From: Dirofilaria immitis | Lineage: Eukaryota > Nematoda > Chromadorea > Rhabditida > Onchocercidae | Direction of reading: 5' to 3' | Assembly (NCBI GenBank): GCA_024305405.1 | Contig: JAKNDB010000068.1 | Span: forward strand, 3,038,501-3,102,500 | DNA length: 64,000 nt | Shown here: in pieces, positions 29,528 through 46,056 of the stretch | Numbering within the stretch: position 1 is the first letter of the stretch | How the letters are laid out: the number at the start of each line of letters is the position of its first letter | Translations under genes and position numbers: made by a program | Notes under the pieces: model-generated | Databases searched by the model: none | Seen by the model: the letters and a program-made list of their open reading frames with translations, nothing else | What the model was told of the DNA's origin: nothing

Positions 29528-30084
29528 TGTCGCGAATTTTTTAGTCGCGGAGCGTGATGTCGATATTAGCTAAATACCATGAGTGCTTTCAGTGGGTTGA
29601 TTTACCGTATTAGTTGATCAGTTTACTTATAGTTCGCTGAGGTCCGGATTGAATTGAGTCGTGTTGTGTTGAATTGAACTGGGCTGGTTAGAAATGTGTT
29701 GAATCCACCCGATAGTAAAAACTTTTATTCGTAAAAGATATCTGTTTCGTTATACAAAAGGGTTTATAAGGACTGGAAGTGGTTATCCCATTAGGCAGCG
29801 GGCTATTAAGACTCAATTATGACGTAGACAAAATCCGATGAAAAGATTAGGGTGAGGATTTGGATAAAGATGTGGATTTTGAATGAATATTATAAGTGAT
29901 TGCTAACAAAGGCATTTCCCGAATAGTATTGAGCTCAGATAAAAACAAAAACAAAAAAAAGCGTGGGAATCTAAGGAGTGTAAAATTGCTTAAATGATTC
30001 ATAATATTGTTGACATTTATTTACAATGAGAAATTTATTTGATGGTTCATTTAGTTAGAGTCTCGCGAATGCGAATTCGCGACA
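29528..30084. mobile_element. Candidate 557-bp MITE-like element with inverted ends
   Basis: TGTCGCGAATT at 29528-29538 is matched by its exact reverse complement AATTCGCGACA at 30074-30084, with partial matching further inward (a second CGCG group about 9 bp in at both ends). The interior is less A+T-rich than its flanks and has no significant ORF. No clear target-site duplication is visible, so the element status is inference. Confidence 0.35.
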
Positions 30085-30691
30085 GCTAATAACAACCTTG
30101 ATTTGTTTTAATTTGTACTACAAAGTCGAAAGAATGCTGCACTTTTCGTAATGCATGAGAATATTATTTATCTATGTAACAGTTATGATGATATCATATG
30201 ACAGGAAAACAGTTCGCGAGCTGAAAAGGTATTATTTGTCGTAGATCGTAACATATTTGATTTAAGAGGATATATCTAGTCAACTAATAAATATTACGTC
30301 CAAATCGAGTGGAATATGTTCGAAATGCTACTTAAGTATCTATATCTGGAGGCAAATTGAGAAAAATTTCAGGGAGATTGAGATAACGAAACTTTCCACA
30401 GCATCTTCGGATCTTACATTCTGATCTTACCATGTTGCAGCCAACTCTATCCCGTCCAGGCTATTTCCTTCTTTGATCAGAATCAGGAACGGTCTGATAC
30501 CGGGTTTAAAGATTCCGAAATCCCATAAGATGTTACTGGTTCGATATTAAACTTCGTAATTTAGTTGGAACTGTAGTGAATAAGTTAAAACATCATGCCT
30601 AAATCAAATGAAATAGTTCGAAGTACTAAACTTATTTCATTTTTAAAATGAAACTGTCCATCTAGTCCTATCATATTCTTTGATCATTTTT

Positions 30692-30693
<2 letters not shown>

Positions 30694-30726
<33 letters not shown>
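30694..30726. repeat. (AT)n microsatellite
   Basis: About 16 uninterrupted AT dinucleotides in the 3' flank of the mitochondrial RNA polymerase gene. Confidence 0.95.
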
Positions 30727-30728
<2 letters not shown>

Positions 30729-31274
30729 CATAGTATTTTGTTCCACTAAACCCCAGTATAACATATGTGCAGCGTTTAAAAATTCATTAAATGACATCAA
30801 ACAAAAGGAAATCATTGAATAACAGCAAACAAAATAACAAATAACAGAAAATCGAATCCGCTTGTTATTAGCGCTACTTGAACTTTGAACAATGAGCAAA
30901 CAGGTTTTCAAAATACTAATATTACAGTTAGAGAATTTATTCCTCAAAAATCTACAAGACTCATTGATCATGAATGCAAACTATCATCTGAATTAAGAGA
31001 TGAATCAACACGAATGGAAGATTTCTATATGTCTCTGTCTTAATATCAACTTTTTCTCCAGAATTTTTAAAACAGAAATCGAACAAATTCTATTTCTTCT
31101 ACTAATCAGATGTTAGTGAAATTTATCTTTCATTATGCAGTAATATTGCGTTATTGCAATTAAAGAAATCTTGCAAATAGTAAAAGACCTTATAATTTCT
31201 GAATTATACTTCTTCATTTGTCCTTCTTCATTTCCAACAATCTCTACAGAAATAAAAATCAAAGCATGAGAAAG

Positions 31275-34200
31275 TTAGGAAAAGAAATAGGTGGAGTTTC
31301 TCACAGCACCCAAATCAAGCATCCCTTGTCGCACTCTTGGTGTGAATATTTCTCGCAATTCTTGGAATTCTTCGGTTAACATAACAGTACGTAACCAATT
31401 CGGCAAATATTTTTGGCGGAAAAACTGAAAAGCAAAATAGAACACATAATGAGTGAAATAACGAAATTAAAAAGCAATAAATTGTAAGAAGACTGAGAAC
31501 GCATTATCAAATTAGATCTCACCTCTGCGCACTGCTTCACTAGTGGTTCGCTGTGCAATTGCACAAATTGTTCCCGACATATCTTATTCATCTGGTCCAC
31601 TTCGCAGGCATGAGTCCAATAGCAGTCATGTACTGCTGCAAATGTAATACCCAATCGTCGGCAATATAAAGCAGTTAGCATCATATGAGTTGAATCCAGC
31701 GAATGCACAAAATTTGGAGGGAATGCATTTACCTGCGAAATAATTTCTTGCATTTTTGATGAAAAACGAGATTTTTAGCAGCAAACACCAAATGAGTATT
31801 TAATATGCCTGCAAGGTTAACTTGGGATTTAGATGATTAACATAACATGTCCAACATCGACAGCCCATAATTAACTGTAAAGTAATCCTTTGTGTGAATA
31901 ACGACAAATTTCAGAAAAAGAAGTTCTTAACATATTTGCAAGCTGCAATTCACTGGGGAACAAAAGTCATCATTGCTATTATTTTATCTAGTGTAAAAGT
32001 AAGAAGTGTTTATTACAATATAGCAAAAATAATAACTTAAAAACGATGGAAAAATAACGAAGAATAAGTTATAAATAAATATTAAAGATAACAAAACACC
32101 GAGTACTACGGAAATTATAATGAATGGTTTTAGTGTGGGATTATCTTCGCTGATTGAATATCTCTCCCGATTTTCTCTCTGCTACTGTCTATTTCAAAAC
32201 ACTTATTACTGGCGTGCATTTATTGAAGCCGATATTTATGATGCTAACAAGCAACATATCACTGATTAAAAAATTCCGTCACAAATCTTACTTTGATCAA
32301 ACTAAATGACAAACAAACCTGTTTAATCGATTTAGGTAGCCGGTAAACTTTATTTTCTTCCATTCTCGTCTCCAAATAAGGTTGATAAACCGGTAAACCG
32401 AGAGGTGTAATCCATTCTACAGTATGCATCAATTTAACAATGGCTTCCGCACAATCCCGAAACCAATCCTTCATTTTCCTGAAGTTAAAATAAAAAGTTT
32501 TATAATAAATGAGCGAAGTAGACGAACAAAAACAACTAAATGCAAATGAAAGTTAAATCTTACATCGAACTAGTGAAAGCATCGTTTAAACTTCGAAAAG
32601 TCTTGTCTGCCAAATAGGTCGCGTATTTCATACGCTGAAAAACAATTAAATAGAATCCAGGAACAGATACTATAACGATTACCTTATTGTAAACCGTTTC
32701 CCAAATGAACAAACAGACTAAAAGGCAATACTTCATCCGAATCCATTCCAATTGCTTTTAGCTGCCTTTCAATTTGTCGCCGGGCTCCGTTCATTGTTAC
32801 GCCATAAACAGTGGTCATTACTGTTTGTTTGATCACCTGAACAGCATTGGAATGGAACTCATTTCAGATAATATGTCAAAAACTCATTTCAGATAACTCT
32901 GCTAAATTCTAAATTCGGAAAATTTAAATCTATATACCTTTCTGGAAACAGAACCTGGCATAACACCACGCAACGATAAAGCTAAATCATGAACTTCAGA
33001 ATCAGGATTCTGCTCATCTTTTAGACGTTTATGTTCTACCCTGAAATGCATTATACCAAATTTGAAGAGTACATGTCGATAAATATCAATCTTTACTGAA
33101 ATTTCTAAACAATGAGAACAGCATACCTAACAGCGACACTGGAATAAACATCAGATGGCTTTTCGGCTGGTACTAAATTCACTTCTTTTCCACCTTCTTG
33201 ATCCCTACCTAATGCTGCATAATGCTGTAACCCATTGCATGAACCATCTTGATATATCGGTAAATGACTAACAAAAGTCATCGGATCATCTGCAATGCAT
33301 AAAAATGAATAAATACCATGCGTAGAAGAGATAACAAAACAAATTCTAAAGAAAAAAAACAGTGATAGAACATAAAAATAGTTTCAGCGCTGCAAAGCAT
33401 GAAGATTGCAATCAAAAAGAAGAAATTGAAGATATGGTCCAAAAAGTAAAACATTCTTAGCAAACCACTTTTCTTACTTGTGACGAATCAGCATCCTACT
33501 ATACACTCCAACAACATCAAAATCATTTGAATAAATGTATATTCTTGTAAATAAGTTCTGATAGGTAAAGCAGAGAATGAACTCAGATCATGTCTCTTTC
33601 ATTATAATGATTTCATTACAAGGCTTGGACAATGCAATAGCTAAAAATCTACTTAATTAGCAATTGCATGGAATATTGTTAAAATATGTAAGCAAACAAA
33701 AGTGGCGTGAAGAATTTAAGTTAGGTCAATAATAATGAATGAAACACGGAAAAGTTGCAATTGTATCCAAAGCGATGACTATAATATAATTACTAAAAAA
33801 ATGATATTTGTTTTTGAGCAATTTGAACTTGTTTAATTCGAAGTACCGGAATGTAGAAAGAAGTACTCCGTATATAATAAAGTTCAAAAAGAAAAAACTT
33901 ACTAGTTTGCAAAGCATTTCTAATTTCAATACATGCAGATAAAGTCTGCCACGGTTCTTCCGATTTCACCCACCACATTTCACCTAGATGATAACCACGA
34001 ATCAAATTTTCAATTTCCAAAATATGCAATAAAAGTATAGCGTTACCGATTATAGTGTTATGATTACCTGATAAAGGGCTGTTAGCACTTTCCAGAATTT
34101 TCGGCAATATTTCGTCAGCATATAATGTACGGGTGAAATTTGATTCTTCTTTTAGAATACCCGTTAAATTTATACAATGAAGTTTCAGCCACTGTAAACC

Positions 34201-37200
34201 ATTATGACCTAACGGTCGGCCTAAAATGATGAATCTCATATGCGCTAAAAATTTACTAGATTCTCCCTTTACATGTACTCCTCTTCCGTTTTCTTATTGA
34301 GTCAACATTGTATTCACTATGAATGCCATTTTTCTGAAAAAGAAAAAACGGGCCTTCTGCAAAAACCAATAATGAACGATTCAAATCGTCTCCCATGTGA
34401 TTCAAGTAAGGTGTTATCGGATATACACGTCCTCGAAAATCCATACTATGTGGGAAGAAAAGAACACTCCTTTTGAAGTGAACTGCCATTGTTAAGCGAT
34501 AAAGCAACCAGCACCACAATGAATTTAACTCGTTTCTGTAAGCTAATAATCAGAAATTTGAATCTTGCCGTCCTCTTTTCTTTCAAATTTAGGTTTTTGC
34601 TGGTTTGCAAATCAGAAAAACACAGAGGAAGAGAAGATGAAAATGGTAAGGGCAATTGAGAAAACTTAACTTCAGGTGACCACTTAGGAAACTGTTGATG
34701 AACTTTACGACTGAACAAAATCGGACTTTAACTTTTGAAGTTAAAATGATTACATGAAAGTCATAAAATTTATAATTCATCTCCAGATAACCTTTTTTCA
34801 TAGCTTCATATTTCGCCCTTGAATATTCTCTCCATTCATTTATGGGTAGCTCATCTATTTCCATATTCCCAAATTTAGCTGTGTAATCAGGTATTGAAAC
34901 ACGATTTGGATGAATTGGTATCGACAATTTCTGCAACAACTCCTCATCCGCTTTCGCTTGGGCCATTTCGAAAACCTGAGGCCCAGAACAATGATTGCAA
35001 CAAGATGTTAGAAAATAAGAAAAATTTAGCAATACAAATAGAAATGCGCGTCAACTAAAATCAGATAAGTTATTCTACCTTAACAGCCACATCAAGAACA
35101 GGCTCATTTATTTTCCATGGCGTAACACCCAAATCATTCAGTGCGTCGAAAACTGGCCGAGCTTGTTTGCTGCAAATTTTTTTCAGATAAATGATACCAG
35201 CTACAGCTCAAAAATTTATAAAACACATAAAAGTTTACCGTGACTTTAATCGTTTCTTCATTTCATAATTCACGTTAATGCTTGGATAATCGGGATGTGC
35301 TCTTAACACATTAAAAGAAGATCTATAATAGGGTCCACCTTCTCCAGAATCCAACCATGGTCGTGGAGGTACCTGTTGTGATTTGAACGCTTCAAGAACA
35401 TACAAAAAGAATATAAATTCAAAATAAAGAAATTACTTAAAATTAAAAAGAAGGTACAAATTATTATGCAAAATATTCTATTTAGCGATTAACTAAGGTT
35501 GAAGATATAGACTAGAAAACTAACTTCCATAGGCAACAAATCTGTGGAGAAAACCATCCATTCAAATTGATGCTTACTCACAATTTCCATCATTGCACTA
35601 CATATTTTTATCATTTTTGTTACGCATAAAATGTCCCCATCAAGCAAACTTTCTTCGTTTACAACGTCTTTATAAGAGAATACAGGAATATACATACTCT
35701 TTCCACCTGTAAAAAATGATGTGCCTTAAAAATAAATAACAAAACATTACTGATTTTTTTCCTAAAATACTTTCATCTCTTTGTTGATTTCTTTCTTAAA
35801 ATTTTATAAATTTGCTACATACCACTTTTAACATGCATTTTACATGCTTCTAAAATGACAGATGTTAAAAATGAGCCGAGCTGTTCACGTATTCCAGATC
35901 CAAAATCAGCACATGGAAGTTTTAGCTGAGGATTTATGTGCATTCGAGAGGCGCAATGCATCCACCATTCACGTACAGTGTGCTGTCGTGAAACTTCTGG
36001 ATTTCGAAAGTAATTAACGTAGTCAGAGAAAATTTCATCTTGCAACTGCAATGATACAAAAATAACCATCAGAAAATCCATGCAATTTTGCTTAATTATA
36101 GTGATAATAACATATACTTACCTTATCTATGGTTTTTGATACTTTTTGCAAAAACATTTGGCCAATGAAATTCAAAATAGGACTTGCTAAACTGTAGCGA
36201 AATGTTGTTGCAGGAACTAATTCTTCACCTTGGGCACATATTGCCATTATCGTTGACATCATAAGCGAAGTGCAAATTTTAAGATCCACAACACTCATAA
36301 AATCCTTCACTGCAAAACACAAGTAATACACAACAAAGCTTAAAGAAATCAACATAATTATCTTTGCGCAGTTATAAATAATAAATTAAAATTTACGTGG
36401 ATATTGACGTAATTCTTCCACACGTGATGTCAAGCATTCTAACACATTTTTGTACCAGTTCCACTGTTTGATCAAACCTTCCACCGGAATTTCACTCGAT
36501 TTTCGATTAAAGTTTTTTACAAATAAATAACGGTCGGCTTCCCTTTGTAATTGTTCAGTAAATTTCTTTTGTATTGATCCTTAAGCAACAGTTTATTGTA
36601 CTAAAATATACCAAAATTTTAATTAAACTAGAAGGATAAAAATATACCTCTGCAAGAGCGATAGTGGAATATGGTGATCCATGATATTCATCTCTCGAAG
36701 CAGGTTCATGCAAATTACTTACAAGTTTGAGATCCTGAAGAAAAATACTTTTGCAATAACGATTAGCTACTCACAACAATAAGGAACAACTGCTGCTTAT
36801 AAAAGAGTTCAAAAATACTTCAGATATTACAGGATAGGTATTTTCCACAATATCTGTTTAATCACGAACATTTATAGATTTTTACCTTATCATACGGCCA
36901 TTCTTTCTCTTCATCTCTGTACACAACATTTTTGCCAAAAAGTTCACGCTCTCGAAAACGGATCACTACTTGGTCATCATCAGTAAATAAAAATCGATTG
37001 TAAAATCGTGGTAAGGAACCTAATCCAGCCTGAAAGCATTGTGATCGATATTAAAAGTAGGCGCTTTATTAAAGTTACACTGACAAAATTCTGGATTCAC
37101 AAATCAACATCCCATTAAAAATCAAAATTAACCTGAGAAGTTAATTTACGTCTCAATTCAATGTGTACATCGTCGATATCATTTGATTTCCCATCAATTG

Positions 37201-38642
37201 TTCGAATTTCAATCCATTTTTCGAAACGATCCAGAAGAAGTATCCAGGCAGCTTTCGTATCATCTCCTTGTATTGGCATTTGCTCCATTAAATTTGCTAA
37301 TGAGAAAAATAATTGTAGAGGTTCTCGTGAGTTTGCTAGTGATTGATTTCTTGAATAATGGCTATACTGGCGAGCAACCAGCAGTAACGCTACACTGAAG
37401 ATCTGTAAGGACAAAAAACTGCGAAGCTTCAAATCCTACTTATTCCGGATAATCGAATGACAGAAACTCAAAATCTAGTAAAGTCTGGATAAATCTGAAT
37501 TAATGGAATACAATATCTGAAAGATACCTCATCATCTTCTCGATCAGCAAGCGATTTTTCACTGAGGGAGTCAAGATAAGCATGTGTGTAAGCAATCAAA
37601 TTTCTGTAATCATCTTTGAGTGCGTACCTGGAGAAAAAATATAAGGACGTTGAAGATATATGCAAGTATTATTTCAATATTCATATAATAAAAGAAGAGC
37701 GAATAATATTACTTCCGCCGTATATGTTTGAGCTAAAAAAAGCAGAAAAATAAGCGGAAAATTTAAAAAATGATTTTATCTCATATACTATTTCAAAGCA
37801 GTAATGTCCCATCATAACTTTTTAAATAATGAAATTATGAGAGTATCCTCATTCGTCGCAATAAATATTCAACGAATTTTCATAGAATATTATTGATGAA
37901 ACACAAGTGCATATACGATTTATAGTAAAAGCATGTATAAAATATTAAATTACCGAATCAAATTACATTGTGCCGTATTTCGCTTCACTAATTCACCATA
38001 CCGCTTATATTCGTTTTTCAACTCTCTTACAAGGACTGCTTTTGTCCGTTCTTTCCATGTTGCTTTCTTTTTCACAACTTTTTCTTTTCTCGTCGATTTT
38101 GCAACTGGTACAGCAACTGAAAAAATAAAGTAATAACGGTATATTCCCTTCCGAACGATAGTTACCATATCATAAGATGGGAAGGCGGTGATCTACATAA
38201 CATACATGCTAATTATAGATAATTTGGACTCTATATATATATTTACAGAAGGTCAGAAATTAACCTTTTTGAGAGATAATTCCTTTAGCCGTCAAGCTAA
38301 AGTTTATATTTTACACATTGTAATTCAAAATAAAAGACACTTACATATTTTCTTTGAAAAAAAAAAAACATAAAATTAGAAAACTTTGCCGAAAAAATTG
38401 ATTTATTTGGGAAAATTTATTGTAATAGCATTCGAAATGCCGTATAATCTTAAGAATGCTAAGTGAGATTGCACAAGTTTTAGAGCATTCGTATACGATT
38501 ATCACAAGATTATGTATGCGATCGGATAATAAGAAAAGAGAATGTCACCAGTGGATCTCGTGGATTCTGTCGTATAACAATATGTTTTCCGCAAAACCTG
38601 TTTCATCCATTCCAATTGTTTCAAGATATGGAGATGCTTCAT
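31275..38642 (-). CDS. rpom-1: Mitochondrial DNA-directed RNA polymerase (POLRMT)
   Basis: Single-subunit T7-like polymerase that transcribes mitochondrial DNA and primes its replication. About 24 exons. The first (38642-38549) starts [15 protein letters not shown], basic and nearly free of acidic residues as expected of a mitochondrial presequence, right after a TTTTCAG acceptor, and joins in phase to 38116-37954. Catalytic motifs in order: motif [10 protein letters not shown], conserved [12 protein letters not shown] and [12 protein letters not shown], Asp in [15 protein letters not shown], motif [15 protein letters not shown], late block [10 protein letters not shown], motif [10 protein letters not shown]. 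It ends STYFFS with TAA at 31277-31275. The intron at 34353-34221 appears to be GC-AG. Homopolymers at 36567-36570, 34793-34798 and 32720-32723 seem short by one, one and two bases. Upstream it shares a 543-bp divergent promoter with MCM5. Confidence 0.93.
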
Positions 38643-39185
38643 CTGAAAATCGCTATCGCATTAATTCATCCTTCGCGTTATTTCCAAATATCAGAATATT
38701 TCGAACTATTCACCCCGCCCATCAGGATCAACCTGCCCCTTCTAGCGATTTCACCTGGTAAACCAACAGATACTCGACAGCAATCTCTCTTCTATTCTCA
38801 CACTCTCAGTCTCTGCATATATGATCAATATGATTATTTTGTCGTCTTCCGCAATTTTTGTTTAACATAATACCTTAAACTCTCACTATTTTCTGCTGTC
38901 TATTCTTTTTCTCTCTTTTTTCTATTGCTCAGCCATTGAACTTACCCTAATCATTCTCCTAATAGTTTCTGCTGTCCTTTATATGTTACAAACTATTTTT
39001 TAATTTGCGTTTATGACTGCCCCACTCTTCAAATCACTAACTCATTTTGCGTTGCGAAGATCCAATCTTTTCGCGGGAAATACGATTCCATATGAAATTT
39101 GAAATCATCCGGTGACGTTATTATCGTTTTGTAGTCGCTGGAGCTTATACTTTTGTTCTTTGTGGCCAAATGACTGGATGATTAG
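38643..39185. promoter_or_regulatory. Divergent promoter region, POLRMT / MCM5
   Basis: The 543 bp between the two start codons must contain both promoters. The only clear motif is the E2F-type site near the MCM5 side, listed separately. The open reading frame seen on the plus strand across the left part of this region and the POLRMT first exon is a shadow. Confidence 0.6.
39068..39080. promoter_or_regulatory. E2F/DP-type binding site upstream of MCM5
   Basis: TTTTCGCGGGAAA matches the classical E2F consensus TTTSSCGC with near-perfect dyad symmetry. It lies 105 bp before the MCM5 ATG in otherwise A+T-rich DNA. MCM genes are standard E2F targets in animals, so regulation at G1/S is the likely meaning; binding itself is inferred. 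Confidence 0.6.
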
Positions 39186-44030
<4,845 letters not shown>

Positions 44031-46056
44031 TCTTATCATATAGTATTTCATTCTGTAACATATAGTTCGCAAGCCTCAAATATTAGTCCAAATTTCTTAT
44101 ACAATAAGAGAGTTCAAAGCGCAATTCTTTGGCCAGTGTTATGCAAAATTAGTTGTTTTCAAAAAAATGATGCATTCTTTTAATATTTTATATTTTTGTA
44201 CTTGCAGATATTACAAAAAATCTTTCATAAATGATTTTTCGTGACTTATAATTAATAACAGATTAATAAATGGACTGTTGTTTCAAAAATAAATATGTCT
44301 AATGAAGTAAACTGAAATAAACCCAACAAGTTGTCATTTTGCAAAATTTTCGATTTGTTACAGAATGATGAGCTGTACTATCACTGGAATTGTTGAAATC
44401 TGTTTCATCTTGCTATTTTTCCAGTATTTTTTTGGAGTACTGCATCGATCTGAAACGAAATTGATAAATTACAAGAACTGATAATGATTGCAAAACAGGG
44501 CGCCATTTTTTTATATAACGGCAATATGCAAAGTTTAAGATCTTTAAAATGAAACAATAGTTTGATTTTATTTTACTTATAACATGATCATGTAAGTAAT
44601 AATACTTTTGCTTACATGCAATACGGTATAGATACTCCAAAATATTGAACTTGATATATAAACTATCATCATGAATAACCTATTTGGTTGTACACCTGTA
44701 AGATCAAACATAATGTAGAAGTAGTATGCCGTTACGCCCGTACATCGCAAAATTTCCTGATATGATGAGTAGACCCTTAAAAGTGTCATCATATTAAGTG
44801 GTTTAAACTTTTAATTTTTATCACTTCCAGTAACGAGTTTGAAGTAAACGAGAAAAAAAAATGTTTACTTTTTTATTTGCTGTTCCTTTATTTGTGGTTT
44901 GCAATTTTCATATAATCAATAAGCGTAACGAATTTACTAAATACTGAACGAAATTTACTTAAGATAGTGCTTTAGGTAATCGCAAATTCATTTTACCTTC
45001 TTAGAAAGACTATCACTTTCAATTCATGATTCTTCCCTAAATTGGCAAAATTTTCCTGCTTAAGTGACGATTCATGCAATCGTCCTATCTCTCTCGGTAA
45101 TCAGACAGGCATCACGCTAATCCGAAGAGCAATGTCGTATATTATTCAACCATGAAATCGTAGCAGTGATACGCGGAGAAGGAATACTGTAAGCGTTCTA
45201 TTCTACCGCTAGTCTTCCTTTTCTGTTCGTTAGTTCCTCTTTGAAATTTGTAATCGGCAAGTATTAGCGTAATATTTATTCCAGTAGTATGTGATCTACA
45301 GTTTCCTTTACTGGCAATACTAACAACTGTGATATCGAATCCGGAAATTAAAATTGGCTGGATACAAGGACTGTTGAAAATCATAAATTCTTAATATTTG
45401 TGTGTTTAGGACGTTCCTCATTCTTTTTCCAATGATGGAGCCTTGATAATGGAATTATCGATATTATCTATTGATTAAACTCAATAGCTTGTATCGTTTG
45501 TATTTTATAGGCGAGGTAACATATATGAATTAGTCGATATATAACACGTCGAGCATTTGAAGATGAATTAATTATTTTCATCCCAAATTTGAACGTGAAG
45601 AAAAAATGAATTTGTCAAGCATTCGAAGGAGAAACAGAAACATTATTTGTTCTGCTTAAATACTGTTTGAATGAGGTATTATAATTTGAATGTATAAAAA
45701 GTAATGACAACAAACTTGCGATCGAAAAAAGCTCCCAAACATTGCATTGTTGTGATAAAGAATGCTAATTTGAGGCTGAAATCGATGTAACACAGTTGGC
45801 CACGATCGAATTCGAAATGAAAAAATATAGCTAGCAGCAACAGGAAATGTCCAAAACAGTATATCTTTTTCCAGTTGGAAATTTCTGGATTGTAGCGAAT
45901 CACCCTATTTTCAACCTGAGGTGCAGATTCAGATTCACTAAAGCAAATTTAAAAATTAAAAGTTTAGGAAGTTTCAGAAAAGCTGTTAGCTACTATCCAT
46001 TTTTTTACGAGAAGTGGAATTTATTAAAATCAAAAAATCTTTGAAAAAGATGAAAT
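44031..46056. other. Convergent 3' intergenic region, MCM5 / AGMO
   Basis: Two genes end here from opposite sides. A minus-strand ORF at 45142-45384 (80 codons) has somewhat mixed composition but no splice partners or recognisable domain. Nothing else is supported. Confidence 0.55.

Larger units (their letters stand above)
29199..31274. other. Intergenic region between tRNA and POLRMT 3' end
   Basis: Besides the inverted-repeat segment listed separately and an (AT)n microsatellite at about 30694-30726, I see no supportable gene. A minus-strand ORF at 30726-30971 has no recognisable domain and unremarkable composition. Confidence 0.55.

Noticed and set aside
34446..34718. 90-codon minus-strand ORF within POLRMT
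   Set aside because: It reads through an exon, an intron and the next exon in mixed frames; the conserved polymerase frame around it is different.
38456..38761. 101-codon plus-strand ORF upstream of MCM5
   Set aside because: It is antisense to the POLRMT first exon, which has the better start, splice phase and presequence character.
45142..45384. 80-codon minus-strand ORF between MCM5 and AGMO
   Set aside because: No recognisable domain, no splice signals or signal peptide; not enough to call a gene.
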